Shown here one piece after another: positions 1 through 11,700 of a stretch of DNA of 64,000 nucleotides. The stretch lies in the NCBI RefSeq assembly GCF_000005505.3, contig NC_016132.3, forward strand, positions 30,084,914 to 30,148,913, written 5' to 3'. This stretch comes from Brachypodium distachyon (Eukaryota > Streptophyta > Magnoliopsida > Poales > Poaceae). A program made the position numbers and the translations under genes. Under the pieces are notes generated by a model, which was not told the origin of the DNA, ran no database searches, and saw nothing but the letters and a program-made list of their open reading frames with translations. The stretch's first letter is position 1; every line of letters begins with the position of its first letter.

Positions 1-428
1 GATCTTCTGTGTGTTGGCTTCGATTCCCCTGTGAGACACCAGGAAGCCCAGCAAGTGCCCCGAGTCCACACCGAACGTGCACTTCTCGGGGTTAAGCTTG
101 AGCTTGATCCCACAGAGGTTGTTGAACGACTGCTGCAGGTCACCGACGAGCGAGTCCCTACGCCGCGACTTGACGACGATATCGTCCATGTAGGCCTCGA
201 TATTCCGGCCTAGCTAGGGTCCCAGACACTCGCGCAGGGCGCGCTGAAATATCGAGCCTGCATTTTTCAACCCAAAAGGCATGCACGTGTAACAGTAGCA
301 GCCAACCAGGGTGATAAACGCAGTTTTCTCCTCGTCTTCGACTACCATCTTAATCTGATGGTAGCCGGAGAAGGCATCCAGAAAGCACAAAGACTCACAA
401 CCTGCTGTAGAATCTACTATTTGATCCG
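1..428 (-). pseudogene. Reverse transcriptase fragment of a Tat-type gypsy element (Tat-D)
   Basis: Read on the minus strand, this encodes the middle of a Ty3/gypsy reverse transcriptase. It includes the FLDAFSGYHQIKM block, the CMPFGLKNAGS block and, nearer the window edge, the region of the catalytic aspartates and the palm/connection. It aligns with Tat-C at about 36,735-37,165. The fragment runs off the left edge. Similarity to Tat-C stops abruptly at about 428, after a shared CTACTATTTGATC. A stop codon and substitutions show it is dead. Its orientation is opposite to that of Tat-B next to it, so it belongs to another element. Domain identity is seen in the sequence; membership in a fourth element is inference. 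Confidence 0.8.
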
Positions 429-1651
429 TAAGGATCCAGAATCTCTGTGTATTCTGTACTAGTCCCAGGATCAATAGCTAGTACACACAGTCCAAAGTGT
501 TGCCTAACGACAAGCGTGCGCAACAGGTAAAAATTGTGACGAAGTCTTTCACTAGAAGCCCCCTATACTTAATCCTGGCACCGCCCGTTCCAAAAAGCAC
601 ACTGGCCCCTCTCCGGATGACGATACCCAAGTAAGGGTTTCCTGCTAGTTACTCGACTAAACCAGAGACATAATAGCAAGTGGTTGTACAGGTAAGCTTT
701 TGAGTTCCATTGGAAAAGACTTGAACTTTTTGATACCGGACGGCGGTCCCCACCGAAAATCCTGAGCATCTGCAGAGCCAAACTTGATGTTGCCCTTGTC
801 GACAAGCAAAAATGGTCTCAGACATACCACTCCGTCCAGTGGAAAACATTTTTGGTTTTTATTTCAAAAATATTTTTGCAAAACATATACCGGCTAAAAT
901 TGAGCACTTAATACTTCGAAAATAGTTTTGGGTCCCTCCCAATACAATAACGTAGCAAGCACTTTGTAAAATCGTACAAGTAATAACTTAGGGTAATTGG
1001 TGGCATGACACACAACCTGTAGGCATACTACATAGGTCATAGCTAATAAATTGCAAACGCATTTTGAAAATACTTTATAGAGAATAAGTCCTACACATGC
1101 ATTCTTACAATTTGTAGAACAAAGTAGCATATGCAAAAATAAAGGATTCTAGATGATCAAAGGTATCACTTGCCTTGGCCTGTGTTGATACAAACTTCTT
1201 CTTCACGACACTCAGTACAATCGCACTCCGAATCATCTATCGTGAAGAACAAATAACAACAATAACCACATTGTTCGATAACTCATAATAAATCCAAATG
1301 AAGAACCAAAAGTGATATTCAATGACTATCTTTATTGCTAAAGCATAGGATAGGGTTTCGGAAAAGATGTGAATAGTTTGATAAGAATTATAACTAAGAA
1401 ATAATACTATGCCCTTAATATACCACATGCTTTATTTATGAAACCAAAACAATGCACATCTCACGATCCAACTAAATTAAGGCAAGACATGCAACATTAT
1501 GACAAAGCTATAATGCAAACTATGCATCTTAGGTGAACATGATAGATAATAAAAGGCATCAAGTTATAGTTATCAAGATGCAATTTATAGTTATCAAAAT
1601 ATTTTTATACAAATAACTTAGTGATACCCAAACCTAGAAAACATAGATAAA
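429..1651. other. AT-rich segment, no gene recognised
   Basis: About 1.2 kb between two retroelement scraps. Base composition changes sharply at both ends, at about 428 and 1,651. I see no long open frame and no complete LTR. It may be part of another LTR or the filler of a deletion; I cannot assign it. Confidence 0.5.
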
Positions 1652-1654
1652 GAG

Positions 1655-3478
1655 ACGCCGTGCCGTCCACCTCCGCCGCCTGCAGCTCAAACTTGGGCAG
1701 CAGGTCGCGCAGCGACTGGGCGATCCTCAGCAGCTCACTGCGGAAAGAGGTACGTTCATGAGTTTGGCTAAAAAAAAATTGCAGCTGCGGAGAAGTAATG
1801 AAGACATACCAGTTGCCGGCCCTACCTCCGTGGGGGCTGGGCCGCCAGGGGGCGCAATCGCGTTGCTGCCGACCCCTGCGGCGATAGTGCCCCCGCTGGC
1901 CTCGGCGCGCGCCCTCTTGCGTGGTGTGCCGGGCGGGGAATCGCTCCTCGCCCTCTTGCTGGCACCCACCGGCGAGTTGGACTTCAGGGGGTTACGCCGG
2001 AGCGCGAAGCCCCGGAAGACCCCTCAAGCGGGCGGCGCCGTAGGCGCCCGCGGGGTCGTCGCGGCCCAGAGTGTCCCGGGCGTTGACGGTGATGCCGCCG
2101 CAGTGCCGGGAACCAACCTTGGGGAGGCTCCCGCTACTGGGGCGAAGACTGTTGCCGAGACTCTGGAGGCCCTTGCGGCCGCAGATGCCGCCGAGGTGCC
2201 GACGGGTGCCCCTGAAGCGGCGGCCGCCGCAAGGTTGGGGGCCGTTGCCGGGGCGGACGTCACCGTCGAGGAGAGGGTTGCGGCCGCTGCAAACGCTCTC
2301 GATCTCCTCACGATCAAGGGCGCGCTGTCGCGCTTTCATTGTCATCCACGGGGACGACCTCTGGGGACGCAGCCGCCTGGCCCGCCTCGTCGTCCAACGA
2401 CTGGAGGGAGGGCCAGCTGGGCTCAGATCCGACCCCGCTCTCCTCGAGCACCTGCTTCTCGCGGGGTGCTTGCGGGGGAGCGTGCGGGACCCGAGTGGGG
2501 GTGTCGTCCATCAACCCCCACTCGTTGCAGGGCGGGAAGGCGCCGATGATGTCGCTGAGCGCCGTAACGCCGGCGTGAAGGAGGAAACCCCCGGCGGGAA
2601 CTGCGTTGATTGGAAGGTCTCGCTGGAGATTCCCCTCACCCACGTCCTGAGGGTCTCCAAGTCCACGCAGTCCTGCTAGAGGCGTGTCCTGTCCCCGGGA
2701 CCCGTGTACATCCACGCGGTCCGGGAGCGCAGCTGCAGTGGGGCTATACGCCGGTGCACGAAGGTGCGTGCCACGTCCTCGTCGGTGAGCCCCGCTAGCC
2801 GCAACGCCTTGATCTTCTCCACGATGGGGAGGAGGTCGGCGTCGCGGTGGTACCTGTCCTGCCAGGCGTTCTGGGGTTGCGGCAGCTCCGTCGGTGACTG
2901 AATGAACTCCTGGGGGTCCTCCACTCGGACCCAACACCAATCGCTCCGCCAGTCCTTTTCGATCTTCTTCCCCGACCGCATGATGAATCCGGACTTCATC
3001 TGGTCGCGGGCGCGGAATAACACCCCCGACAACATCGCCTTCGCGTTGTCAATGCGGGGGTAGAAGTAGTGGCGGAAGAGCCTCACCGACGGCATCACCC
3101 CCACGAACGCCTCATAGAGGAACTGGAAGGTGGCGAGGAGGAACAGCGACGTGGGGTGGAACTGCGCCACCCGCAGCTGGTAAGACTCCATCAGTGCGTG
3201 GAGGAATAGTGAGAAGGGCGGCACCAGCCCGCAGAGGAGGAAGCGCGCGAACACCCGGAAGTCGTTGTCCTGGTGCTCGACGCCCATCGGGAAGATCCGC
3301 GTCTCCCGGTGCTCGTTGAAGTTGGAGGCGACGGCATGCCGGAGCTTCCCCAGCGCCTGCATCTCCCGCCTCTTCTGGTGCTTGGCGGCGGCGCCTTGGT
3401 TGCTGCCTCACTCTTGCTTGCCGCGGCCTTCTTTGAGACCTGGACCTCCTTCCCCGTTCTGGTGGTGGGGGGCGCCAT
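1655..3478 (-). pseudogene. Antisense gene (putative gypsy-type transposase family) of Tat-B
   Basis: This is the additional gene found antisense to gag-pol in many Tat-type elements, the family databases call putative gypsy-type transposon protein. The ATG is at 3,478. The conserved N-terminal region follows in shifted frames, with HQDNDFRVFARF, FRHYFYPR, WRSDWCWVRV and RRIAPLQLRSR seen in order at about 3,300-2,700. A Pro/Ala-rich linker comes next, then a GASKRARSD stretch at about 1,970. An intron donor follows at about 1,815. After it only a short C-terminal piece, LLPKFELQAAEVDGT, remains at about 1,660-1,720, so most of the coiled coil is deleted. Frameshifts near 3,350 and 2,700 break the frame. 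A TATA box lies 112 bp upstream. The protein's function is unknown. Confidence 0.75.
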
Positions 3479-3589
3479 GGAAAGCGAGGGAGAAAGCTAG
3501 CAGGAGCGCTAGGGTGCAAGATGCAGAAGGGGATGAATACGAAGGCTATGGGGGCAGAGTGTTTTTTCCCCTTTTGGCAACAGTAATAG

Positions 3590-3596
3590 CTTTATA
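3590..3596 (-). promoter_or_regulatory. TATA box of the Tat-B antisense gene
   Basis: TATAAAG on the minus strand, 112 bp before the ATG at 3,478. The antisense gene of Tat-C has a TATA box at nearly the same distance, so the spacing is conserved between two diverged copies. Confidence 0.6.
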
Positions 3597-3891
3597 GCGC
3601 CCGGCCGTTTGGTAATGGCCGGTTCCGTACCCTACGGGTGCGCGGGGATAACTCCTAATCATTAGGGGTAATGCGCGGTGTGGCCTTAACTTCCCTATTT
3701 AGGGGGGGTGAGTTAGGGTGGAAATCACGCGCCCGCTACCCTGCCTGTAACGGCGCCGTACACGGGGCAGCGAAGGGACGCGGGCCCGCGGCAAAGCGGG
3801 GCCCACACGTCAGTTTAGGGCGTAGCCCGGCAACCGACCTAGGGAAGACTCATCCGGGAACAGGTGATGCCGGCCCACGCCCGGGGGCTAC

Positions 3892-4880
3892 TATCGCACC
3901 AGTGGCACCCGGGATACCACCGCTGCGCGACGCGTGGGCCCCGTCCCCGAGTTCCCGGGAAGCGGCTACGAGCAGTCCGGCAAGCTACCAGCCCGGAAGG
4001 GCTAGCGGGGCTTCGGGGAATATTCCTGCCTGGGCGCCTCCCGGGAAGCCCCTTCCCGAGGGAGGTTCCCGGGTGCGTTGGGCCCGGGCACTACCTGGGG
4101 GGCGACTTGCCGGGACAGGGGGTTCCCGGGCGCATGCCCCCGCCTCAAGCGTGGGGCCCGGTAGGCAGATCAACAGCGCCACGCGGGCACGTGGCGGGCG
4201 TGGGGTGCGCGCGTGGCCCCACTGGGGCAAGGAGTAAGGTGCACGGCTCATTAAATGAGCCGACCGACGGGGCGTTACCTGTCCGATCAAGTGAACAGTG
4301 CCTGTCCAATCCTACTCTAGGGTTTTAGACCCCTAGCAACGGAGGTGGCGTCCATGCGTGCCACCAGCTCACCAGGGCGGAGTTGTATGCTCCCCCGCTC
4401 GACACTTGTAGCCCTTGCACCGTGGCACCTGTGGCATCCCCTTGAGTATAAAAGGAGGACCCCCGCCAACAGTCAAAGGGTTGGAATCTCAGTTGGTTCC
4501 AGTAGACGGTAGGGTTCGGTTGAGTTCGATCAAGCCACAGTTAGCCTCTAGCATTAGCAAAGAATAGTGAGGAGTACCTAGCCAAAGGGAGAGAGTACCC
4601 GGGAACTTACCCGGCAACCTGTAAACACTTGATTCACAACCAATATCAGCTCAGACAAGCAGGACGTAGAGTTTTACACCCCCGGGTGGCCCGAACCTGG
4701 GTAAAAACGTGCGCGTATCTGTTCTTTGATTAACGCGCACTTTTAGTACATGATTTCGCCGGCCCCACAGAGCCTCATCGGCCGAGCCGGCGTTCGCCGG
4801 GGCGAACCCCGACGCCCCTACCGAACCTAAAAGGGGGCCGTGACCGCACGCCCCTGGTGTCGGAGCACCGTGCGACGACA
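3892..4880 (+). repeat. 3' LTR of Tat-B
   Basis: This 989-bp LTR begins TATCGCACC and ends GCGACGACA. The usual start in this family here is TGTCGCACC (see Tat-C), so the first dinucleotide is mutated from TG to TA. It contains a TATA box at 4,447-4,453 and the family's conserved GGCACCTGTGGCATCCCCTTG block before it. Its duplicate is at 22,272-23,260. Confidence 0.85.
4447..4453 (+). promoter_or_regulatory. TATA box in the Tat-B LTR
   Basis: GAGTATAAAAGGAGGACC is conserved in the Tat LTRs of this window. On the minus strand it lies at about 28,280-28,300 and 40,700-40,715, and on the plus strand at about 55,776 as CTATAAAAGG. This is the expected core promoter of the retroelement. Confidence 0.75.
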
Positions 4881-7430
4881 ATCAGTCGGCGTATCGCGCC
4901 GCTGCAACCGTGCTCCCGCCCCGCGTGGATGTAAACGGGGCCTGGGGACACCACTCGCCTTCAGCACGGGGGCGTGGCCCCGGAAGCAATCCAGGCATGG
5001 GTGAAGGGGAAGACGCTCCTGTCACGGTGCTGCCGCCGGGGGCTCCCTCCCTCCACGCCGGTGTCCCAGGGCTGCACAAGATCATCAGCAGCTACCCGCC
5101 CTGCGACGAGGGGGGACTGATGTCCGACTCCCCCGCTCGGGCCCCGCGTCCCCCTCCACCCGCAACCCGGGGGAAGCGTCCGGCCGAGGAAAGCGGGGGA
5201 GAGTTGGAGCTCAGCTGGCCCGACCTCGAGTCCTCCGGCGACGAGGCGGGTCAAGTTGCCGGGACCCCAGCGGTCCCCTCCGCAGCGGAGGAGGAGGAGG
5301 GCAAGGACGACGTGCCCTTGATCCTGCGAAGATCAAGAGTGCTCGCCGCGGTGGCCACCTCCGTAGTGGCCGCTAGCACCGCGGCGGCTTCCGCGGCGAC
5401 GAGGGGCACGGTGCCCCACGGGCGCCCACGGCCCCGCCCAAGTGGGGGCTCTTCCGGGGTTTTGAGCTCAAGCTCAACCCCCCGAAGGATGGCACACCGG
5501 CGGGAGCTAGCAAGAGGGGGAGAGCCGCCTCGCCCCCTGCCGCTCTGAGCAAGAGGCCGCGCACCCGGGCCGGTGCCAGCACTGACCCGGCCGGCGCGGG
5601 GGCCAGGGGCGCCGCCACGGTGCCTGCCTCCGACCCAATCCTAGCGGAGGAGGAGCCGGCAACAGGTACTGACCCCTCCCCTTGCTCCATTGTTCGTGCT
5701 TCTCCTTCATGTTGACTCGCAACCGCGCTACTTTCTTGATTCGCAGGCAATGTCCAGCCCACGGCGGGCGCTTCGGAAACAGAGTCTGGGACGGAGGGGG
5801 TGGAGGCTCCTCCCGCAAGCCCGGCGGCCCCGCAAGGTACTCGTTCGGAGCTTCCCTGCGTTCACCACCGGGTAACTTAGTTTATTTTTAGATCGTAATT
5901 CTTTTCTTTGTTGCAGTCCCGGCTGCGTCCGTGCCGGGAGCGGGCGACGTGGTGGTCGATCTCGGCTCCGACGCCGAAGACGCGGGGGCGAGAGAGGAGC
6001 CGGAAGAGGCTCCCGCGCCCCGCTCCACCACGCCGGACACGAGAGTGGCGGCGCCCACTATCGCTACCGAGGCGGAGCTCGGCGGCGCGTCCCGGGCCGT
6101 GCAGGCCGATGACGCGGATCCCGCGGTGTCCCAGCAGGAGGCGTTTCCTGCCGGGGGCGCGGCAATTCCACTAGTCCCGCAACCCGTGGCCGCGAGTGCG
6201 GAGGAGGCTGCGGCAGGGGAGCAACAGGAGGCTCCGCCGCGAGTGGACGACGCCCCTCCTGGCCAAACAATGGCGGCAGGGACCTCGTCGTCATCCGCTG
6301 CTACCACCGGCCTAGATTCCGGCATCCTTGCCGGGCCGACTTGCGACCCAATCACCTGGGACCCAAGCATCTACGACCAGGGGCACCAGCTCCTTGACAC
6401 CATCAAGGAGCAGCAGCTGGCATTCGTCACCTCCTTCAACCAGGTGAGGAAGCGCCATGAGCTCGCGAAGGGCCAGCTCAGCGAGGTGTGGCAGGCCATT
6501 GAGAGGGAGCGGCAGGAGCTCTCTCGGCTACGGGAGGAGACGCGCCGCAAGCCACGGATGAAGCCGCAGTGCCGGTCGTCCCCGAGTCGGAGCTCCACCG
6601 GCAACTAGAGGCCCAGCGCGCCGAGCACCAGCGAGCCCTTGACTCGCTCGCCACGGCGCAGGAGAAGGCCAAGAAGGAGCATGAGGAGGTGCTCGCTACG
6701 GCCCAAGCTCGCCTCAACGAGAAGAGCGAGCTGGTCTGTAGCTATCTCTCCCAGCTCCAAGGGTTGCGCACCAAGCTAGAGGGGCTGACCAAGGCTGCGG
6801 AGGATGCGGCAATGGCGTCGGCACGGCGGGAGAAGGAGCTCAACTCCACCAAGGAGAAGAGCGCCCAACTCGAGTCCGAATTGGCCTCTGCCCGGGGCGA
6901 GCTCGTCAAGATGGGCGAGGACAACGTGCCAAAGCCACGGAGATCTCGCGGCGAGGTGAACTCCTCCAGTAGGGCAAGAAGGCGGTGGTGCTGGCGCGTG
7001 GCAACCATGACAAGTTGGCGGAGCAGCGGCAGAGGGAGACCAAGAAGCTCCACGAGATCGCCCAGGCCGTGCACGAAGGTTCGAGATACGGGCCGCGAAG
7101 TTGGACGGCACGGACGTCGGCACATTGATCCCCTTCTTCTCCGACATGGTGGGGAAGCTCGGGTAGCTCGACGTGTGGATCTCCAAGTTCTGCGATGGGG
7201 AGATAGCCTCGTGCGCCAGGGAGATCGCTGAGACGATCTTCCCCCGAGTGCACCTCCACCACCCAGACTTCCCCTTCGAGACGCTGCTGGACGCCTGGTC
7301 GGACAGCGAGGACGGCCCTACTCACTGCAAGGCGGTGAGCGGGTTTGTCGAGGAGGTGGCGGACCGGATGCAGAGGAAGCTGGAGCCGGAGCCAGAGGCG
7401 GAGCCCCCAGCCAAAGACCCTGGCAACTAG
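4881..7430 (+). pseudogene. Antisense gene of Tat-A, 5' end removed by Tat-B
   Basis: The frame is entered within the conserved RRIAPLQLRSC block and lacks everything upstream. Two introns with GT-AG ends are visible, at about 5,666-5,746 and 5,837-5,916, and they join frames correctly. Intron 1 of the Tat-C copy is absent here, with the coding line NPPKDGTPAGASKRGR running straight through at about 5,480. The C-terminal half is an alternating charged coiled coil (EAQRAEHQRALDSLA to KSAQLESELASARGELV). It is followed by WISKFCDGEIASCAREIAET and FPFETLLDAWSDSEDGP, and ends at the stop 7,428-7,430. Frameshifts near 6,555 and 6,926 and an in-frame TAG at about 7,165 disable it. It runs antisense to Tat-A gag-pol. 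Product function unknown. Confidence 0.75.
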
Positions 7431-7954
7431 TAGCCGCGGCCCCCCGCCAGTTCTCGTTTTATCTTTGTGTCTTTGTTTCTGATTTCTGCAAGTACCGTGC
7501 TTGGCGCCGTTCGAACAATTAACGTTTTATTAGCTCGTGTAATCGTTCACTGCTTTTTATGAATCTTGTTTTTCGGTTCTACTTGGTACTTGTTTCTTGT
7601 TCCCGGGATTGACTCGCGGGGCAGATCTACTGGCCCTCGAGTGCTATGCCTTGTGTTGACGGGGACTCGCGCGCGACACACTTAACCGGACCAGGGACCC
7701 GAGACGGACCCGCAGTGCCGACCGGGGGTCAAGTAGCGGCGGCGAGCCACTCCGCTTGCGGGATAGCTACCCCCAAGCATGCGCTCAAGGGACGGACCTG
7801 CGAGCCGCACGAGGAGCACACTCCCCCCGCAAGCGTCCTTCTAACACCCCAGCAACACGGAGGGCTCAATCCACACCGGCGAGTCAATGTTAAGCGTCAG
7901 AAAGTTAGGTGAACAGGACCATGTACTTAGTTGTTTGTTCTCACACTTGTAATG

Positions 7955-8170
7955 CTCCTTGGAGGGATGCGGCAGGAACGCTGTGGCGGGGCCGCCGTCG
8001 GTGCCAAGCATTGATGGCGGCTCCACCACAGTGTCTCCGCGACAGCCCTCGCCTCGGAGCAACCTGTTGGAGGGGTGCGACAAGGGCACGACAGCAGTGC
8101 ACCCATCAGCGTTGAGCGCTGATGGCATGCACCACCAACGTGCCTCTGCGGCCTCCCTCGCCTTGGAAGT
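7955..8170. repeat. Two-unit tandem repeat in the Tat-A 3' region
   Basis: Two imperfect units of about 105 bp start with GGAGGGATGCGGCAGG (7,959) and GGAGGGGTGCGACAAGG (about 8,068). Each contains a GATGGC...CACCAC core and ends in a CGCCTTGGA-like segment. The homologous zone of Tat-C (33,241-33,545) has three units. Confidence 0.7.
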
Positions 8171-8215
8171 TATCCTCTTGGCTTCGCTCTAAGTTGCTCC
8201 ATGACCACCACGCCC

Positions 8216-8222
8216 TTTTATA
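8216..8222 (-). promoter_or_regulatory. TATA-like box downstream of Tat-A pol
   Basis: On the minus strand this reads CCTATAAAAGGGC. The same motif with similar flanks (GCAACTTAGAG / GCAACTCAAAG after it) is found in Tat-C at 33,594-33,600. A promoter role is inference. Confidence 0.35.
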
Positions 8223-8747
8223 GGAGCGGTCCACGAGCACCACAGCACGCCCGATTCCGTCCTAGTCCTGTATGTCAGATTCTTACCGCGCCCAAAATGC
8301 TGCAAAAAAAATTCGAGACGCACGAAAAGGACGCAACATAGATAGAGCACAGGTAACCCTCCTGCCTCCTAGCCCCCGGGCACAGAAGGGTCGATGCCAA
8401 ACTTGAGTTGTGAGCACTCTTTCATTCCAAGACGCAGCTTCTGCGTGATGCGCGTTGCGGGGGGCCCGGCAACGGCATGGGCCCGTGCCGGAACATTCCA
8501 GCAACGGGTTTTCGTTTTCGAGGCTCCGGCAGCCCCCTGCTCACAACCAAGGATGAAAGATATTTCTGTGCACCTAAAGCAGGAGACAGAAGAAGAAACA
8601 GGCAAATAACCGAGAGAACTCGAAACCCAGAGGAAAGCACTTATCTTTATTCATAGAAACTAGTGGTTTACAATCGGGGGTTGCCCGGCTACATTAGTTT
8701 GAGAGGCATGCTGCCGGCGCATCACCTGTGGGTCGGGCTCCGCCGCT

Positions 8748-11700
8748 TCACGGGTAGAACTTATGCAAGTGCTCAAGGTTCCAACTGTTTTGCACCGGGA
8801 AGCCTTCTTCGGTTTCCAGCGAGGCAGCCCCCGGCCTGGTTACCTGCACCACCCGGAAGGGCCCCTCCCATTTCGGAGCCAGCTTGTTCCCGGCATTCAT
8901 TCCTTGTATCCGGCGCAGGACAAGGTCTCTGTTCTCGAGCTCCCGGGGATGGACCCGCCTGTCATGGTAACGGCGGAGTCCCTGCTGGTAGCGTGCAGCT
9001 CGCACAGCAGCCCGACATCGAAGTTCTTCGATAAAGTTTAGATCATCAACCCTCTGCTCGTGTTGGCTATGGTTGCCGTACGCGCGTACTCGAGGGGATC
9101 CATGCTTGAGCTCGAGCGGCAGCACCGCTTCTGCCAAGTAGACAAGGGCGAAAGGAGTTTCACCCGTTGCCCGGCTAGGTGTGGTCCTGATCGATCATAG
9201 CACGGGCTGGAGTTCTTGGACCCAGTGCTTCCCATGGCCTTTGAGCTTGTCAAAGGTTCTCGTCTTGAGCCCCCGCAACACCTCTGCGTTTTCTCGCTCC
9301 GCCTGTCTGTTCCTCCTCGGGTGAGCAACAGAAGCGAAGTGGATCTTGGTGCCCATGTCCTCGCAGTTGGCTTGGAACACGGCGCTCATAAATTGTGTGC
9401 CATTGTCGGTGATGATGCGGTTAGGCACACCGAACCGACACACAATGCCCTTGAAGAATTTGATGGCTGCCTGAGCGGTCACCTTCCGCACTGGCTCCAC
9501 TTTCACCCACTTGGAGAACTTGTCGATGGCCACGAGCAAGTACTCGTAGCCGCCAACCGCTCTTGGCAACTTGTCGGCGATGTCCAGCCCCCAGACCACG
9601 AACGGCCAGGAGGATGGAATGACTTGCAGGGCCTGCGCCGTCTGGTTACTCTTCTTTGTGTGGAACTGGCACGCCTCGCACGTCATGACTAGGCGCTCAG
9701 CATCGGCTAGCGCCGTAGGCCAGTAGAAGCCGTGCCGGAAAGCCTTGCCGGCCATAGCTCGGGAGGCCACATGGTGGGAACATGTGCCTCGGTGTATCTC
9801 TTCTAGGAATGCGCGCCCTTCGTCCTGGGGCACGCAGAGGAGCTTCACTCCATTCGCACGCCTCCGGTAGAGGTCCCCGTCCACCAGGGCATGCATCTTG
9901 GCTTTCTGGGCTACGCGTTCCGTGGCAGCGTCATCTTCCGGGAGGGATTCCCCCTCCAGGTTGCGGGCGATATCCACCGCCCAAGGCGGGGTTTCCCTGC
10001 TCATGCATGCCGCTACGTCAGCGGCATGGAACTCCAGTTGCCGCGAAGTTATCCCTCCAATTTGGACAGCTCGTCAGCCGTGAAGTTATCCCTGCGCTTG
10101 ACGTGCTCGAATCGCAGGCCCTTGAACTTGCGCTCTAGCTGGCGGACCTCATCCATGTACGCTGCCATCAGCAGGCAGTCATAGTCCTTGTTAACCTGGT
10201 TGATCACGAGTTGGGAATCCCCACGAACAACCAGGCGCTTGATATCGAGGGCGATCGCCGCCCGCAACCCGGCAAGCAACCCTTGGTACTCGGTCGTGTT
10301 GTTGGTGGAGTTGGGGAAGTCGAGCTCGATGGCGAACTTCAGCTGGTCTCCTGTGGATGACTTGATGACGACTCCGGCGCCTGCTCCCTGCAGGCTGAAT
10401 GCGCCGTCAAAGGACATGATCCAATGGCCTTCGTCTAGCCTGCCGGGCAGGCTGGTTTCTGCCTCTTCTTCTTCTATGCCCGTCGAAGTCCACTCCACAA
10501 CGAAATCGGCCAGAGCCAGACTCTTGATGCTCTTGGTGTTGGTGAAGTGTAGGTCGAATTTCGACAACTCCATTCTCCACTCGGCCACCCTTCCGGTGGC
10601 TTCACGGTTGGTGAAGGCCCGCTCGAGGCAGAATCCCGACACCACCGTGACGCGGTGCGCCTAGAAGTAATGGCGCAGCTTGCGTGATGCAAGCAGAATC
10701 CCTAGCAAGAGCTTCTGCACTTGCGGGTACCGCGTGCGGGCGTCACACAGCACCGTGTTGACGAAGTACACCGGCTGCTGCACGAGCCGCTTGCGCGGTG
10801 CTGACGCCGCTGACTCGATGGCGGTTCCCGGGTCCTAGGCGGTCGCCGAGGCTAGCTCAACTCCTGGACCCAAGGGCCCAGCCCCCGGGAGGTCTTCTTC
10901 TCTTTCGGCAACTAGTACCGAGCTAACCACTTGGTCAGTCGCCGCTAGGTAGAAGAGCAGCTGCTCGCCCGGCTTGGGGGCGCCAAGGACGGGCGGCGAC
11001 TTCAGGTACTGCTTGAGATCCTGGAATGCCGCCTCAGCCTCGGGGGTCCAATCGATCGGGCCCTTCCTATTCATCACCTTGAAGAAAGGCAGGGCGCGTT
11101 CGCCCAGCCTGGAGATGAAGCGTCCCAGCGCGGCTACGCAGCCGTTGAGGCGCTGCACGTCCTTCACCCTGCTAGGAGCCCCCACTTCCTCAACGTTTCG
11201 GCCTAGCTGGGATCCCAAACACTCACGTAATGGACGCTGGAATGTTGAGCCCGCGTTCTTCAACCCGAAAGGCATGCACGTGTAGCAGTAGCAGCCAACT
11301 GGGGTGATGAACGCCGTTTTTTCTTTGTCTTCGACTGCCATCTTAATTTGATGGTATCTGGAAAAAGCATCCAAAAAACACAGCAAATCACAACCGGTGG
11401 TGGAATGTACTATTTGATCAATGCGAGGTACAGGGAAAGGATCTTTCGGATAGGCACGGTTAAGATCAGTAAAATCTACACACATGCGAAGTTTGTCCTC
11501 CCCCTTGGGTACTACTACAGCGTTAGCTAACCAAGTGGGGTACAGTACTTTCCTGATAGCCCTCACAGCTTTAAGCTTGTCCACTTCTTGCTTGATGAAA
11601 TCTTTGCGCTCCTGTGCTTGCCGGCGGATCTTCTGCTTGTCGGGGCGGGCGTCCGGGCGCACCGCAAGTCGATGCTCGATCACCTCCCTAGGGACTCCGG

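Larger units (their letters stand above)
1652..4880 (+). mobile_element. Tat-B: 3' part of a plus-oriented Tat-type gypsy element
   Basis: What remains is the antisense gene (minus strand, 1,655-3,478), a noncoding stretch, a polypurine-like GCCCGGGGGCTAC tract, and the 3' LTR (3,892-4,880). Gag-pol and the 5' LTR are not in the window; the left end is cut at about 1,652. The right end falls inside the antisense gene of Tat-A, so this element inserted into Tat-A in the opposite orientation. The next five bases (4,881-4,885, ATCAG) should be the target duplication, but its partner is lost. Confidence 0.75.
7431..8747. other. Noncoding stretch between antisense gene and pol of Tat-A
   Basis: This is the 3' untranslated zone of the minus-strand element, past the pol stop codon. 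It holds two degenerate tandem units (about 7,955-8,170) and a minus-strand TATA-like box at 8,216-8,222. I see no convincing gene. The same arrangement occurs in Tat-C at 32,730-34,219. Confidence 0.6.
3806..9561. repeat. Long direct repeat, copy 1 (5,756 bp)
   Basis: This block recurs at 22,186-27,941 with a constant offset of 18,380 bp and no indel. By eye I count 21 substitutions, 20 of them in 3,806-6,872 and one (7,498) in the rest. It starts inside Tat-B, crosses the Tat-B/Tat-A junction at 4,880 and ends inside the integrase of Tat-A. It was therefore copied as DNA after the nesting, not by retrotransposition. Confidence 0.95.

Noticed and set aside
1758..2549. 263-codon plus-strand Ala-rich open frame
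   Set aside because: It is the reverse shadow of the Tat-B antisense gene, whose conserved motifs are on the minus strand.
3671..4328. Long open frames on both strands of the Tat-B LTR, repeated at 21,880-22,708
   Set aside because: They lie within a GC-rich LTR and its flank and show no protein features.
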